Part shown: positions 52,018 through 60,127 of the stretch, in pieces | Layout: the number at the start of each line of letters is the position of its first letter | Position numbering within the stretch: the stretch's first letter is position 1 | Assembly (NCBI GenBank): GCA_013364255.1 | Contig: CP054936.1 | Location: forward strand, 806,001-870,000 | Length of the DNA stretch: 64,000 nucleotides | Direction: 5' to 3' | From: Streptomyces seoulensis | GTDB lineage: Bacteria > Actinomycetota > Actinomycetes > Streptomycetales > Streptomycetaceae | The notes under the pieces: generated by a model | What the model saw: the letters and a program-made list of their open reading frames with translations, nothing else | The model's database searches: none | Told to the model about the DNA's origin: nothing | Translations under genes and position numbers: made by a program

Positions 52018-53336
52018 CACGTCACCCCCAGCGCTGCCGCCGCCTCGACGCCGCTGCGGCAGCCGTCCTCGTGGAACCCCCAGCCGTGGTAGGCGCCCGC
52101 GAACGCGGTGACGGAGGTGGTCAGTTCGGGCAGGCGGCGCTGGGCGGCGACCGACTCGGGCGTGTAGACGGGGTGTTCGTACGTCATCCGGGCCAGCACC
52201 CGGTCCGGGCGGACCCGGTCCTCGCCGCCGAGCGTGACGACGAAGGTGTCCGCGGCGTCCAGGCGCTGGAGGCGGTTCATGTCGTAGCTGACCCGGACCC
52301 GGTCGGCGCTCGCCCGGCAGGAGGGCATGAGGTAGTTCCAGGAGGCGCGGGCGCGGGGCGCGTCGGGCAGCAGCGCGGTGTCGGTGTGCAGCAGGGTGGT
52401 GTTGCGGGAGTAGCGGAAGGCGCCGAGCACCTCCTTCTCCCGCGGGGTGGCGTCGGCGAGCAGCCGCAGTGCCTGGTCGGGGTGGACGGCGACGACGAGC
52501 CGGTCGTGGGCGGTGGTGGTCCCGTCGTGCGCGGTGACCTCGACGCCGTCCGCGTGGCGCAGGACCGCGCGGACCGGGGTGGCGGCGCGCACCTCGTCCA
52601 GACCGGCCGCGACGCGGTCGACGTAGGAGCGGGAGCCGCCGGTGACCGTGCGCCAGGCGGGCGACCCGGCCACCGCGAGCATGCCGTGGTGGGCGAGGAA
52701 CCGGAACAGGTAGGCGGCCGGGTAGCGCAGGGCGGTCTCGGCGTCGCAGGACCACACGGCGGACACCAGCGGGGTCATGAAGTGGGCGCGGAAGTAGGCC
52801 GAGAAGCCCTTCCGGTCCAGGAACGCGCCGAGGGTGAGGGTGTGATCGGCGTCCCCGTCCGCCAGTTGCCGGCGGGCGGCGCGGTGGAAGCGGGGGACCT
52901 CGGCCAGCATCCGCAGGTATGCCCCGCGTACGGCGTCGCGCGGCTGGGTGAGCAGTCCGCGCGGGCCGCGGGCGCCGGCGTACTGGAGGCCGCAGCCCTC
53001 GCAGCGCACCGACATGCTCATCTCCGACTCCTGCGTGGCGACGCCGAGTTCGGTGAACAGCCGCAGCAGCTGGGGGTAGGTGCGGCGGTTGTGCACGATG
53101 AAGCCGGAGTCGACGCGGTGCACCCGGCCGTCGGAGGCGGTCAGTTCGTGGGTGTGGGCGTGTCCGCCGAGCCGGTCGTCCGCCTCGTACAGGGTGACGT
53201 GGTGGGCGCGGGACAGGATGTGGGCCGCGGTGAGTCCGGCCACGCCGCTGCCGATGACGGCGGTGCGGGGGCGCCCGTCGCGGGCGGCCCGGCTCCCCGC
53301 CCGGCCCGGTGTCGTCCCCTCGGACGGTGGTCGCAT
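52014..53336 (-). CDS. FAD-dependent amine-oxidase-like flavoprotein
   Basis: The 440-residue protein has an N-terminal FAD Rossmann motif (AVIGSGVAGLTAAHILSR, about 26-43) and the second half of the fold (HRVDSGFIVHNRRTYPQLLRL), with a cysteine pair RCEGCGLQY that is common in this DUF1365-linked branch. It probably oxidises or desaturates an acyl intermediate. ATG 53336 has a GGAGGG site. It is the first gene of the 5-gene overlapping operon, so its start sets the expression of all. A 24-bp hairpin lies just upstream. Confidence 0.92.
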   Translation of the reverse strand: MRPPSEGTTPGRAGSRAARDGRPRTAVIGSGVAGLTAAHILSRAHHVTLYEADDRLGGHAHTHELTASDGRVHRVDSGFIVHNRRTYPQLLRLFTELGVATQESEMSMSVRCEGCGLQYAGARGPRGLLTQPRDAVRGAYLRMLAEVPRFHRAARRQLADGDADHTLTLGAFLDRKGFSAYFRAHFMTPLVSAVWSCDAETALRYPAAYLFRFLAHHGMLAVAGSPAWRTVTGGSRSYVDRVAAGLDEVRAATPVRAVLRHADGVEVTAHDGTTTAHDRLVVAVHPDQALRLLADATPREKEVLGAFRYSRNTTLLHTDTALLPDAPRARASWNYLMPSCRASADRVRVSYDMNRLQRLDAADTFVVTLGGEDRVRPDRVLARMTYEHPVYTPESVAAQRRLPELTTSVTAFAGAYHGWGFHEDGCRSGVEAAAALGVTW

Positions 53337-53375
53337 GGGTGGTTCCCTCCCCGGGTGTTCATAGGTGTGCGGCCA

Positions 53376-53427
53376 CCGGCCCGGACCGGTCCACGGGCCG
53401 GGTGGCCCGTGGACCGGTCCGGGCCGG
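53376..53427 (-). terminator. 24-bp perfect hairpin between fasciclin and flavoprotein genes
   Basis: The arms 53376-53399 and 53404-53427 are exact reverse complements over 24 bp with a 4-nt loop, built around two ACCGGT palindromes. It lies 32 nt past the fasciclin stop and 40 nt before the flavoprotein ATG. It could terminate the fasciclin transcript or attenuate read-through into the lipid operon. Confidence 0.8.
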
Positions 53428-53458
53428 GCGCCCGCCGGTTTTCCCTGCCCCTCGTCGG

Positions 53459-54115
53459 TCAGCTCTTCGGCATGAGGACGGTGTCGATGATGTAGACGGT
53501 GGCGTTGGCGGTCTGGACGTTCCCGCAGACGACCTTCGCGGAGTCGTTGACCGTGTACATCTCGTCCGAGCCGGAGGTCGTCAGCTTCGACTTCTCCAGG
53601 GTCTCGAAGGAGCCCTTCTCCAGGTCCTTCGGCATGAGGCGCTTGCCGACGACGTGGTAGGTGAGGATCTTCGTCAGCTGGGCCTTGTCGTTGAGGACCT
53701 TGTCCAGGGTGGCCTTCGGGAGCTTGGCGAAGGCGTCGTTGGTGGGCGCGAACACGGTGATGTCCTGCGCGTTGTTGAGGGTGTCGACCAGGCCGGCCTT
53801 CTTCACCGCGGTCACCAGGGTGGACAGCGCGGGGTTGTGGGAGGCGGCGGTGGCGACCGGGTCCTTGGCCATGCCGTCGAAGGAGCCCGCGCCGTCCTTG
53901 GGCACCGCGGAACACGCCGCGCCGAACGGCTGGTCCATGGCGCTCGCGGTGTTGCCGGAACCGCCCATGTCGTCGCTGCTCGGCGAGGCGGACGTCTTGG
54001 CCGAGGAGTCCGACTTGCCGGAGTCGCCGCTGTCGTTGGAGCAGGCGGTCAGGGCGAGCGGCAGGACCGCCGCGGCGGCGAGGCTGACGGCGAGACGGCG
54101 GGTACGGGTGGTCAT
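53459..54115 (-). CDS. Fasciclin-domain lipoprotein
   Basis: The 218-residue protein has a lipoprotein signal with lipobox LTAC (Cys25), a Ser/Asp/Gly-rich linker (about 26-60), and a fasciclin domain (about 75-215): NPALSTLVTAVKKAGLVDTL, ITVFAPTNDAFAKLP, ILTYHVVGKRL. Fasciclins mediate surface contacts or lipid binding outside the cell. It is upstream of the lipid operon on the same strand but divided from it by a strong hairpin. ATG 54115 follows AGGAGAA. Confidence 0.92.
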   Translation of the reverse strand: MTTRTRRLAVSLAAAAVLPLALTACSNDSGDSGKSDSSAKTSASPSSDDMGGSGNTASAMDQPFGAACSAVPKDGAGSFDGMAKDPVATAASHNPALSTLVTAVKKAGLVDTLNNAQDITVFAPTNDAFAKLPKATLDKVLNDKAQLTKILTYHVVGKRLMPKDLEKGSFETLEKSKLTTSGSDEMYTVNDSAKVVCGNVQTANATVYIIDTVLMPKS

Positions 54116-54350
54116 CGTGGTTCTCCTGTGGAGGGTAACGGCGTGCTGTCGGGGCGGAGGCGACGAAGGCGGTGACCCGGCCGCACGGGGCCGGCCGGGG
54201 TCCTCGCCTTCGTTCCTCACGCGGGGAATCCGGTGCCGTGGCCTGGCCGGATGGGTCACAACCCTCGATCGGGTGAAAGAACTTCTCGCGGCAATCCGGT
54301 CCGGCCGCGGCGACGTATTACCCGATGGCCCTGTGACGGATTCCTCATCG

Positions 54351-54370
54351 GACCCCTGGTGCCAGGGGTC
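54351..54370. promoter_or_regulatory. Perfect inverted repeat upstream of an amidohydrolase
   Basis: GACCCCTGG-TG-CCAGGGGTC is a 20-bp inverted repeat with 9-bp exact arms, 36 bp before the amidohydrolase ATG and in the 290-bp divergent spacer. The spacer otherwise holds no gene. It may be a dimeric operator. Confidence 0.55.
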
Positions 54371-54405
54371 GCCCCGGGGCCTGGTCAGGGGCGATCGTGG
54401 GCGGC

Positions 54406-55329
54406 ATGAACGATCACCGCGAGGCGTCCGCCGACCCCGTGCCGGCCGTGAGCGAGGAGGCGGGTGAGGTCCGCAGGTTCTGGGCCGGGCTCGGTCTTCC
54501 GGGACTGATCGACGTCCACACGCACTTCATGCCCGAGCGGGTCCTGCGCAAGGTCTGGGACTACTTCGACGCGGGCGGGTCGCTGGTCGGCGGGCGCGAG
54601 TGGCCGATCACGTACCGCGAGGAGGAGGCGGAACGGACGGCGCTGCTACGGGGGTTCGGGGTGCGGGCGTTCACCGCGATGCTCTACCCGCACAAGCCCG
54701 GCATGGCCGAGTGGCTGAACGGCTGGGCCGCCGGCTTCGCCCGCCGCACCCCCGACTGCCTGCACACCGCCACGCTCCATCCCGAGCCCGGGGTGGAGAG
54801 GTACGTCCGCGAGGCCGTCGAGGCGGGGGCGCGGGTGTTCAAGGCGCATGTGCAGGTGGGGGCGTACGACCCGGCCGACGAGCGGCTGCGGCCGGTGTGG
54901 GGGCTGCTGGCCGAGGCCGGGGTCCCGGTGGTGATGCACTGCGGCTCGGGGCCCGCGCCCGGCGAGCACACGGGCCCCGGACCCGTCGCCCGGCTGCTGG
55001 CGCGCCACCCGCGGCTGCGGCTGATCGTCGCGCACCTGGGCATGCCCGAGTACGAGGACTTCCTCGGCCTCGCCGAGCGCTACGAGGAGGTGCGGCTGGA
55101 CACGACGATGGCGTTCACCGACTTCTCCGAGGGGTTCATGCCGTTCCCCCGCCGGGCCCTGCCGAGGCTCGCCGCGCTCGGCGACCGCGTGCTGCTCGGC
55201 TCCGATTTCCCCAACATCCCCTATCCCTACCCGCATCAGCTCCGGGCGCTGGAGCGGCTGGACCTCGGGGCGGACTGGCTGCGGGCCGTCTGCCACGACA
55301 ACGCGGCGAAACTGTTCGCCGTGACCTGA
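54406..55329 (+). CDS. Amidohydrolase-superfamily (TIM-barrel) hydrolase
   Basis: The 307-residue protein has the metal-dependent amidohydrolase pattern: IDVHTHFMPERVL (HxH pair), AHVQVGAYDP, VVMHCGSGPAPG, IVAHLGMPEYEDF and LLGSDFPN (final metal-site Asp). It resembles the amidohydrolase-2/decarboxylase branch; the substrate is unknown. I chose ATG 54406; GTG 54397 is an alternative. It is divergent from the fasciclin gene and preceded by a perfect palindrome. Confidence 0.9.
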   Translation: MNDHREASADPVPAVSEEAGEVRRFWAGLGLPGLIDVHTHFMPERVLRKVWDYFDAGGSLVGGREWPITYREEEAERTALLRGFGVRAFTAMLYPHKPGMAEWLNGWAAGFARRTPDCLHTATLHPEPGVERYVREAVEAGARVFKAHVQVGAYDPADERLRPVWGLLAEAGVPVVMHCGSGPAPGEHTGPGPVARLLARHPRLRLIVAHLGMPEYEDFLGLAERYEEVRLDTTMAFTDFSEGFMPFPRRALPRLAALGDRVLLGSDFPNIPYPYPHQLRALERLDLGADWLRAVCHDNAAKLFAVT

Positions 55330-55348
55330 GGCGCGGGCACGGGGTCAG

Positions 55349-55368
55349 CCGGCGGGAAGCACCGCCGG
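55349..55368. terminator. Short hairpin between convergent genes
   Basis: CCGGCGG (55349-55355) and CCGCCGG (55362-55368) form a 7-bp stem with a 6-nt loop, between the ends of the amidohydrolase and the acetyltransferase-like gene. Confidence 0.5.
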
Positions 55369-55385
55369 GCGGCCGGGGCGGCCGG

Positions 55386-56096
55386 TCAGCTCCGCAGCCA
55401 GATCCGCAGGGGGCCGATCGCCTCGAAGCCGTGGCGGACCGCCGCGGCCAGGTCCTCCCCGTGCTCGTAGCCCACCACGGGCAGGCCGGGGAAGAGCCGG
55501 TGCGCCGTGTGCAGCACGCCCGGCCAGGCCGCGGCGGCGCCGCCGTCCGACGCGAAGACGTTGGAGATGCCGAGCACCCGTTCGCTGCGGCTCGCCACCG
55601 CGCCGGCGGTCACCCGGCCGTCGGCCGTCCGTCCGGCGAGCACGAAGGTGGCCGGATCGTCGAGCAGCTCGGGCCGGAACAGATCCGCGTCGCCCGCGCC
55701 GCCGTCCCAGGCGAGCGCCCAGGCGCGCAGCGCCCCCGGAGCGCGGACCACGTCCCAGGCGAGTTCCGGCGCGCCGGCCGGAGCCCCGGCCGGGCGGTGG
55801 ATCCACCGCGCGTCGCACAGCACCCGGAAGCCCGCCGGCGTCAGATCCAGGTCGGCGAAGCTGTCCTTGACGCTCGCGCCGGGCGCCTCGGCGTCGATCC
55901 GGGCCAGCAGTCCGGCCGCGTCGGCCTCCGGCGCGAGCGTCACCGCGTCGGGGTAGTACGGCGGCGTACGGACCGCGGCGGTCCACGCCTCCCGGCCGAA
56001 CCCGCCGCGCACACCGTGCGTCCGGCTCATCACGGCGCACCACTCCGCGTTGTTGCGGGCCGCCGCCTCGACCAGGAACCGCTTCGTCGTCGTCAC
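55386..56096 (-). CDS. GNAT-like protein
   Basis: The 236-residue protein begins VTTTKRFLVEAAARNNAEWC and has a C-terminal half with acetyltransferase-like pattern: TFVLAGRTADGRVTAGAVAS, VLGISNVFAS and AAAWPGVLHTAHRLFPGLP. The N-terminal half contains the segment RTHGVRGGFGREAWTAAVR seen in Streptomyces hypothetical proteins. The role is unknown; a small-molecule acetyltransferase is my best guess. Start GTG 56096. No operon partner. Confidence 0.65.
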   Translation of the reverse strand: MTTTKRFLVEAAARNNAEWCAVMSRTHGVRGGFGREAWTAAVRTPPYYPDAVTLAPEADAAGLLARIDAEAPGASVKDSFADLDLTPAGFRVLCDARWIHRPAGAPAGAPELAWDVVRAPGALRAWALAWDGGAGDADLFRPELLDDPATFVLAGRTADGRVTAGAVASRSERVLGISNVFASDGGAAAAWPGVLHTAHRLFPGLPVVGYEHGEDLAAAVRHGFEAIGPLRIWLRS

Positions 56097-56364
56097 GAGA
56101 GCGGATCATGACCGGTCGGGGCCCGCGCCGTCGAGGGGTTTTCGCCCGGACGGGGCCTTGGGGCGGGGGCGCAACGGGCGGCGTCGAGCGGGGGGAGGGA
56201 CGGTGGCCGGCTGGGGCGGTGGGTGGGCGGGCGGTGTGCCGGGGTTGCCCTTGACGTGCGGGTCAGGGATTAGCGTCTGCGGGCCCGGTGCCGCCCGCGG
56301 CGGACATCCGGCCGCCGGGCGCACGCCGCAGCCCAGCCGTCCTTCCCCTGTCGAGAGGCCGCCC

Positions 56365-57444
56365 ATGACCACAGCCCTGCCCCGGACCGTTCGTGAGGTA
56401 CGGCTCGCCGCCCCGCCCCGGGGACTGCCCGCCCCCTCGGACCTCGCCGTCGTCGAGACCCCGTTGCCGGCCCCCGCGCCGGACCAAGTCCTGGTCCGCA
56501 ACCGCTGGTTCCTCGTCTTCGGCGGCCTGCGCACCCTGCTCGGCGGCGAGGCGAGGAACACCCCGGTACCGGGACTCGTCCGCGGGGACACGCTGTACGG
56601 CCCGGCGCTCGGCGAGGTGGTGCTCGCACCGCCGGGCAGCGCGCTGCGCCCGGGCGACCTGGTGACGCATCTGCTCGGCTGGCGCGAGTACGCCCTCGTC
56701 CCCGAGGCGCAGTGCACCGCCGTCGACCCCGCGCTGCCCGATCCCGTCGCCCAGCTCTCCTCCGGCGCCGCCGCCTACGGGGCGCTGACCCGGCTCACCG
56801 GGGTGCGCGCGGGCGACGTCGTCCTGGTCACCGGCGCCGCCGGAGGCGTGGGGTCCCTGGCCGGTCAGATCGCCCGGCTGCTGGGCGCCGCCCGGGTCAT
56901 CGGCACCACCGGTTCACCGGAGAAGGCGGCACGGCTCGTCTCCGAGCTGGGGTACGACACCGTCCTGACCGCCGGTTCCTGGCGCGAGGCCCCGGACGCC
57001 GCGAACCCCCGGGCGGCGTACCGGGCGTTCGCCGCGCAGCTCGCCGAGGCCGCGCCGGACGGCATCGACGTGCTGCTGGACAACGTGGGCGGCGCGCAGC
57101 TGGCCGCGGCGGTCGACGCCGCCCGGCAGGGCGCGCGGTTCGCACTGGTCGGGGCGCTGTCCGGACAGCTGGCCCGGGAGGGCGCCGGGGCCACCGCCCC
57201 GCTGGAGATCGACGCCTTCCGGCTCATCCTCAAGGGGGTGTCGCTCAGGGGGTACCTCGGCGTCGACCACCCCGACGTGGAGGCGGAGTGGCTGCGGCGG
57301 TTCGCCGACTGGCTGCGCCGCGGTGAGATCCGGTTCCCGCTCACCCGGATCACGGGCATAGAACGCGCGCCGCTGGCGTTGCGGGAGCTGACCGAGGGCA
57401 AGCGGTTCGGCACGGTCGTCGTGGAGCTGCCGGGCCACGGCTGA
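56365..57444 (+). CDS. NADP-dependent MDR reductase (2-alkenal/prostaglandin reductase-like)
   Basis: The 359-residue protein has the leukotriene-B4/PTGR layout: RTVREVRLAAPPRGLP, VLVRNRWFLV, an NADP loop VLVTGAAGGVGSLAGQIAR near residue 155 and DVLLDNVGGAQLAAAV. The family reduces the double bond of alkenals and alkenones. It lacks zinc ligands. A MerR gene lies 35 nt downstream on the same strand and may regulate it. ATG 56365. Confidence 0.9.
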   Translation: MTTALPRTVREVRLAAPPRGLPAPSDLAVVETPLPAPAPDQVLVRNRWFLVFGGLRTLLGGEARNTPVPGLVRGDTLYGPALGEVVLAPPGSALRPGDLVTHLLGWREYALVPEAQCTAVDPALPDPVAQLSSGAAAYGALTRLTGVRAGDVVLVTGAAGGVGSLAGQIARLLGAARVIGTTGSPEKAARLVSELGYDTVLTAGSWREAPDAANPRAAYRAFAAQLAEAAPDGIDVLLDNVGGAQLAAAVDAARQGARFALVGALSGQLAREGAGATAPLEIDAFRLILKGVSLRGYLGVDHPDVEAEWLRRFADWLRRGEIRFPLTRITGIERAPLALRELTEGKRFGTVVVELPGHG

Positions 57445-57479
57445 CGGCGGGCGGGCCCGGCGGGCAGGAGGCGAACGGC

Positions 57480-57953
57480 ATGCGGATCGGCGACGCCGCG
57501 GCGGCGGTGGGCGCGACGCCCCGGGCGCTGCGCTTCTACGAACAGCGCGGACTCCTGCCCGCGCCGCGCCGGACGGGAGCGGGGCAGCGGGACTACGGAC
57601 CCGAGGAACTCGCCGTTCTGCGCGTCATCCGCCGCCTCCTCGCCCTCGGGCTCACCGTGGAGGATCTGCGCGGCATCGCCGACCGCATTCCGCTGCTCGC
57701 CGCCGACCCGCGGCCGCGCTGCGGCTCCACGGCGGCGCGGGCGCCCGAGGCCGGAAAGACGCCCGGGGCCGGAAAGACGCCGGAGGCGGGGGAGACGCCG
57801 GAGGCGGGGGTCGTCGGGGCGGCGGTGGTGGAGCGGCGGATCGCGGCACTCGACGCGGACATCGAGCGGCTCACCCGGCTGCGCGACGCACTGAAGGCCG
57901 GTCTCGCCGACCGGCACGGGGCCGATGGGCCGCGGTGCTCCCGGGCGACCTGA
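57480..57953 (+). CDS. MerR-family regulator with hexapeptide repeat insert
   Basis: The 157-residue protein begins MRIGDAAAAVGATPRALRFY, with the MerR winged helix (about 1-70) and a C-terminal coiled coil (about 115-145; ERRIAALDADIERLTRLRDAL). Between them is a hexapeptide repeat (EAGKTP, GAGKTP, EAGETP, EAG...) encoded by an 18-bp tandem repeat at 57747-57815. No metal-binding Cys pattern is visible, so it is a multidrug or stress type. It follows the MDR reductase gene and is its likely regulator. Confidence 0.9.
   Translation: MRIGDAAAAVGATPRALRFYEQRGLLPAPRRTGAGQRDYGPEELAVLRVIRRLLALGLTVEDLRGIADRIPLLAADPRPRCGSTAARAPEAGKTPGAGKTPEAGETPEAGVVGAAVVERRIAALDADIERLTRLRDALKAGLADRHGADGPRCSRAT
57747..57815 (+). 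repeat. 18-bp tandem repeat in the MerR linker
   Basis: Four 18-bp units beginning at 57747, 57765, 57783 and 57801 encode near-identical hexapeptides (EAGKTP type) between the MerR DNA-binding head and its coiled coil. Copy number may vary between strains. Confidence 0.8.
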
Positions 57954-57961
57954 AGCACTCG

Positions 57962-57984
57962 GACGCCCCGGTCGGCGGGGCGTC
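57962..57984 (+). terminator. Hairpin after the MerR gene
   Basis: GACGCCCC (57962-57969) and GGGGCGTC (57977-57984) form a perfect 8-bp stem with a 7-nt loop, 8 nt past the MerR stop and before the convergent DUF574 gene. Confidence 0.65.
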
Positions 57985-58059
57985 GTCGCGGGACGCGTCA
58001 CGGGGGGTGTGAGCGGCGGGTACGGCCCGCCGCTCAGGGCACGGACGGACGGCGGCCCG

Positions 58060-58854
58060 CTACGGGACGCGGGCCACGGCGGCGTAGATGCCGCTCTCCT
58101 CCTGCTGCGGGAGCGGCGCTTCCCGGGCCCACTCGGTGGCGGTCACCAGGCCGGGCTCGACGAGTTCGAGGCCGTCGAAGAAGCGGGCGACCTCCGGCCG
58201 GGTGCGGAAGCCGAGCCGGATGCCGCCCTTGGCGTACTCGGCGGTGACCTGCTCCGCCAGCTCCGGGAACAGGTCGGAGGCGGCGTGCGACAGGACGAGG
58301 TAGCTGCCCGACGGGAGCGCGTCGACCAGTCCGCGCACGATGCCGTGGGCGTCCTGGTCGTCGGGGACGAAGTGCATCAGCGCGATCAGCGACAGCACCA
58401 CGGGACGCTTGAAGTCGAGTATCTCGCGCGCGTGTTCCAGGATCTCGTCCGGCCGGCGCACATCGGCCTGGATGTAGTCGGTGGTTCCCTCCGGGTCGCT
58501 GATCAGCAGCGCCTCGGCGTGCCGCAGCACGATCGGGTCGTTGTCCGTGTAGACGATCCGGGCGGCGGGCACGGCGCGCTGGACGATCTGGTGCAGGTTC
58601 GGCTCGGTGGGGATGCCGGTGCCGATGTCCAGGAACTGGTCCAGGCCCTGGGCGGCGAGCCAGGCCGCCGCGCGGTTCATGAACGCGCGGTTCTGCCGGG
58701 CGGCGTCGTGCGCCTCGGCCGGCAGCGCCCGGCCGACCGCCTCGTCCACCGGGTAGTTGTCCTTGCCGCCCAGCAGCCAGTCGTACACCCGGGCCGGGTG
58801 TGCCTTGCTGGTGTCTATCCGGGGAAACGGGAGGTCGGGGGTGCCGGTCGCCAT
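58060..58854 (-). CDS. SAM-dependent methyltransferase, DUF574/PF04672 family (second copy)
   Basis: The 264-residue protein has the family N-terminal motif IDTSKAHPARVYDWLLGGKDN and the SAM site FLDIGTGIPTEPNLHQI near residue 73, then VYTDNDPIVLRH. It is a paralogue of the protein encoded at 35689. The substrate is unknown. Its stop lies in a hairpin-rich spacer shared with the MerR gene. Upstream, a 152-bp gap separates it from the SDR gene on the same strand. Confidence 0.9.
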   Translation of the reverse strand: MATGTPDLPFPRIDTSKAHPARVYDWLLGGKDNYPVDEAVGRALPAEAHDAARQNRAFMNRAAAWLAAQGLDQFLDIGTGIPTEPNLHQIVQRAVPAARIVYTDNDPIVLRHAEALLISDPEGTTDYIQADVRRPDEILEHAREILDFKRPVVLSLIALMHFVPDDQDAHGIVRGLVDALPSGSYLVLSHAASDLFPELAEQVTAEYAKGGIRLGFRTRPEVARFFDGLELVEPGLVTATEWAREAPLPQQEESGIYAAVARVP

Positions 58855-59006
58855 GGCGGACTCCGTCGTGCGAGTGGATCAGCAGAGGTCGATCACCGCA
58901 GTTTCGCACACGATCCGCCGCTCCAGTAGGCGCAGTTGGGGCCCCGCGCCATCAACCGGCGTGCGGACCGGGCGGATCCGGGCGGACCGGTGCCGGGGGC
59001 GGTCGG

Positions 59007-59801
59007 TCAGGGGAGGATCGCGTCGACGTAACCGCCGTCGACGCGCAGCGCGCCGCCCGTCGTGGCGGACGCGAGGTCGGAGCTGAGGTACACCACCATG
59101 TTGGCGATCTCCTCGGGTTCGATGAGGCGTTGCAGCAGGGACTGCGGGCGGTGCTCCCGCATGAAGAGGCGCTGGGCCTCGTCCCACGGCAGGTCGCGGT
59201 CGACGAGCTGGTATACGAAGTCCTCCACGCCCTCGGTGTGGGTGGGTCCGGCGATGACGGAGTTCACCGTGACCCCGGTGCCCGCCGCCTGCTTGGCGAA
59301 GCCGCGGCCGACGGCGAGCAGGGCGGTCTTGGACATCCCGTAGTGGATCATCTCGGCGGGCACCACCACCGCCGAGTCGCTGGCGATGTACTGGATCCGG
59401 CCCCAGCCCCGCTCGGCCATCCGCGGCAGGAAGGCGCGGGTGAGGCGTACGGCGGCCAGCACGTTCACCTCGAAGTAGCGGCGCCACTCCTCGTCGGTGA
59501 TCTCCAGCGGGTCCTTGGCCCCGAAGATGCCGAGGTTGTTGACGAGGATGTCCACCTCCGGCAGGAACTCCCCGACCGCGGCGGCGCCGTCGTCCGCGGC
59601 CACGTCGGCGGGGACGGCGACGAACTCGCCGTCCGGGGCCTCGCTGCGGAAGCGCTCGATCGCCTCGTCCACCCGGCGCCGGTCGCGTCCGTTGACCCCC
59701 ACCCGCGCACCGGCCCGGGCCAGTCCCGTCGCGATCGCGGCGCCGATGCCCTGGGTGGAGCCCGTGACGAGAGCCGTCCGTCCGGTGAGGTCGATACGCA
59801 T
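59007..59801 (-). CDS. Short-chain dehydrogenase/reductase
   Basis: The 264-residue classical SDR has TGSTQGIG (cofactor loop), NNLG in place of NNAG, and the catalytic Tyr/Lys in HYGMSKTA; the end GGALRVDGGYVDAI matches the family C-terminus. It prefers NADP or NAD but the substrate is unknown. ATG 59801 follows GAAGGGG. The spacer upstream has tandem repeats, so the promoter region is repeat-rich. Confidence 0.93.
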   Translation of the reverse strand: MRIDLTGRTALVTGSTQGIGAAIATGLARAGARVGVNGRDRRRVDEAIERFRSEAPDGEFVAVPADVAADDGAAAVGEFLPEVDILVNNLGIFGAKDPLEITDEEWRRYFEVNVLAAVRLTRAFLPRMAERGWGRIQYIASDSAVVVPAEMIHYGMSKTALLAVGRGFAKQAAGTGVTVNSVIAGPTHTEGVEDFVYQLVDRDLPWDEAQRLFMREHRPQSLLQRLIEPEEIANMVVYLSSDLASATTGGALRVDGGYVDAILP

Positions 59802-60127
59802 GCCTTGCCCCTTCGCGGTGTGCGGTGTTCGCGGTGTACGGATGTGCGGGTCTTCACGCTGTGCGGGTGTGCGGGTCTTCACGCTGTGCGGGTGTGCGCG
59901 GTGTGTGGGTGCGCCGGCCGGGATGACCGGTGCGGCCTTCCGGTTTCCCCGGCCGCGGTCCGGCTCCCCTCCTGCTTTCGTGACCGCCATCATCGTCCGG
60001 TCACGGGACGAGCGGAGCGAGGCGCGCGGGGGCAGCGGTGCGGGGCGCGGCCGGGGCTGTCCGGCCGCAGGGTGGCCCCGCTGATCGGGACTGGCCGGTG
60101 CCCGTAGCAGAGAGATAGGTTGGGCGG
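59802..60127. other. Repeat-bearing intergenic region
   Basis: The 326-bp spacer between the SDR (minus) and the FMN reductase (plus) has no supported gene. It holds the 25-bp tandem repeat at 59843-59892 with a partial third copy, and a -10-like TAGGTT (60116-60121) ending 6 nt before the FMN reductase ATG, which suggests a leaderless transcript. Confidence 0.5.
59843..59892. repeat. 25-bp perfect tandem repeat
   Basis: Two exact adjacent copies of a 25-bp unit (core TGTGCGGGTCTTCACGC) at 59843 and 59868, followed by the first 6 bases of a third. Located 42 bp upstream of the SDR start codon, it may influence the SDR promoter. Confidence 0.85.

Noticed and set aside
56253..56278. TTGACG and TAGCGT before the MDR reductase as a promoter
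   Set aside because: The spacer is only 14 bp, too short for a normal sigma-70-type promoter.
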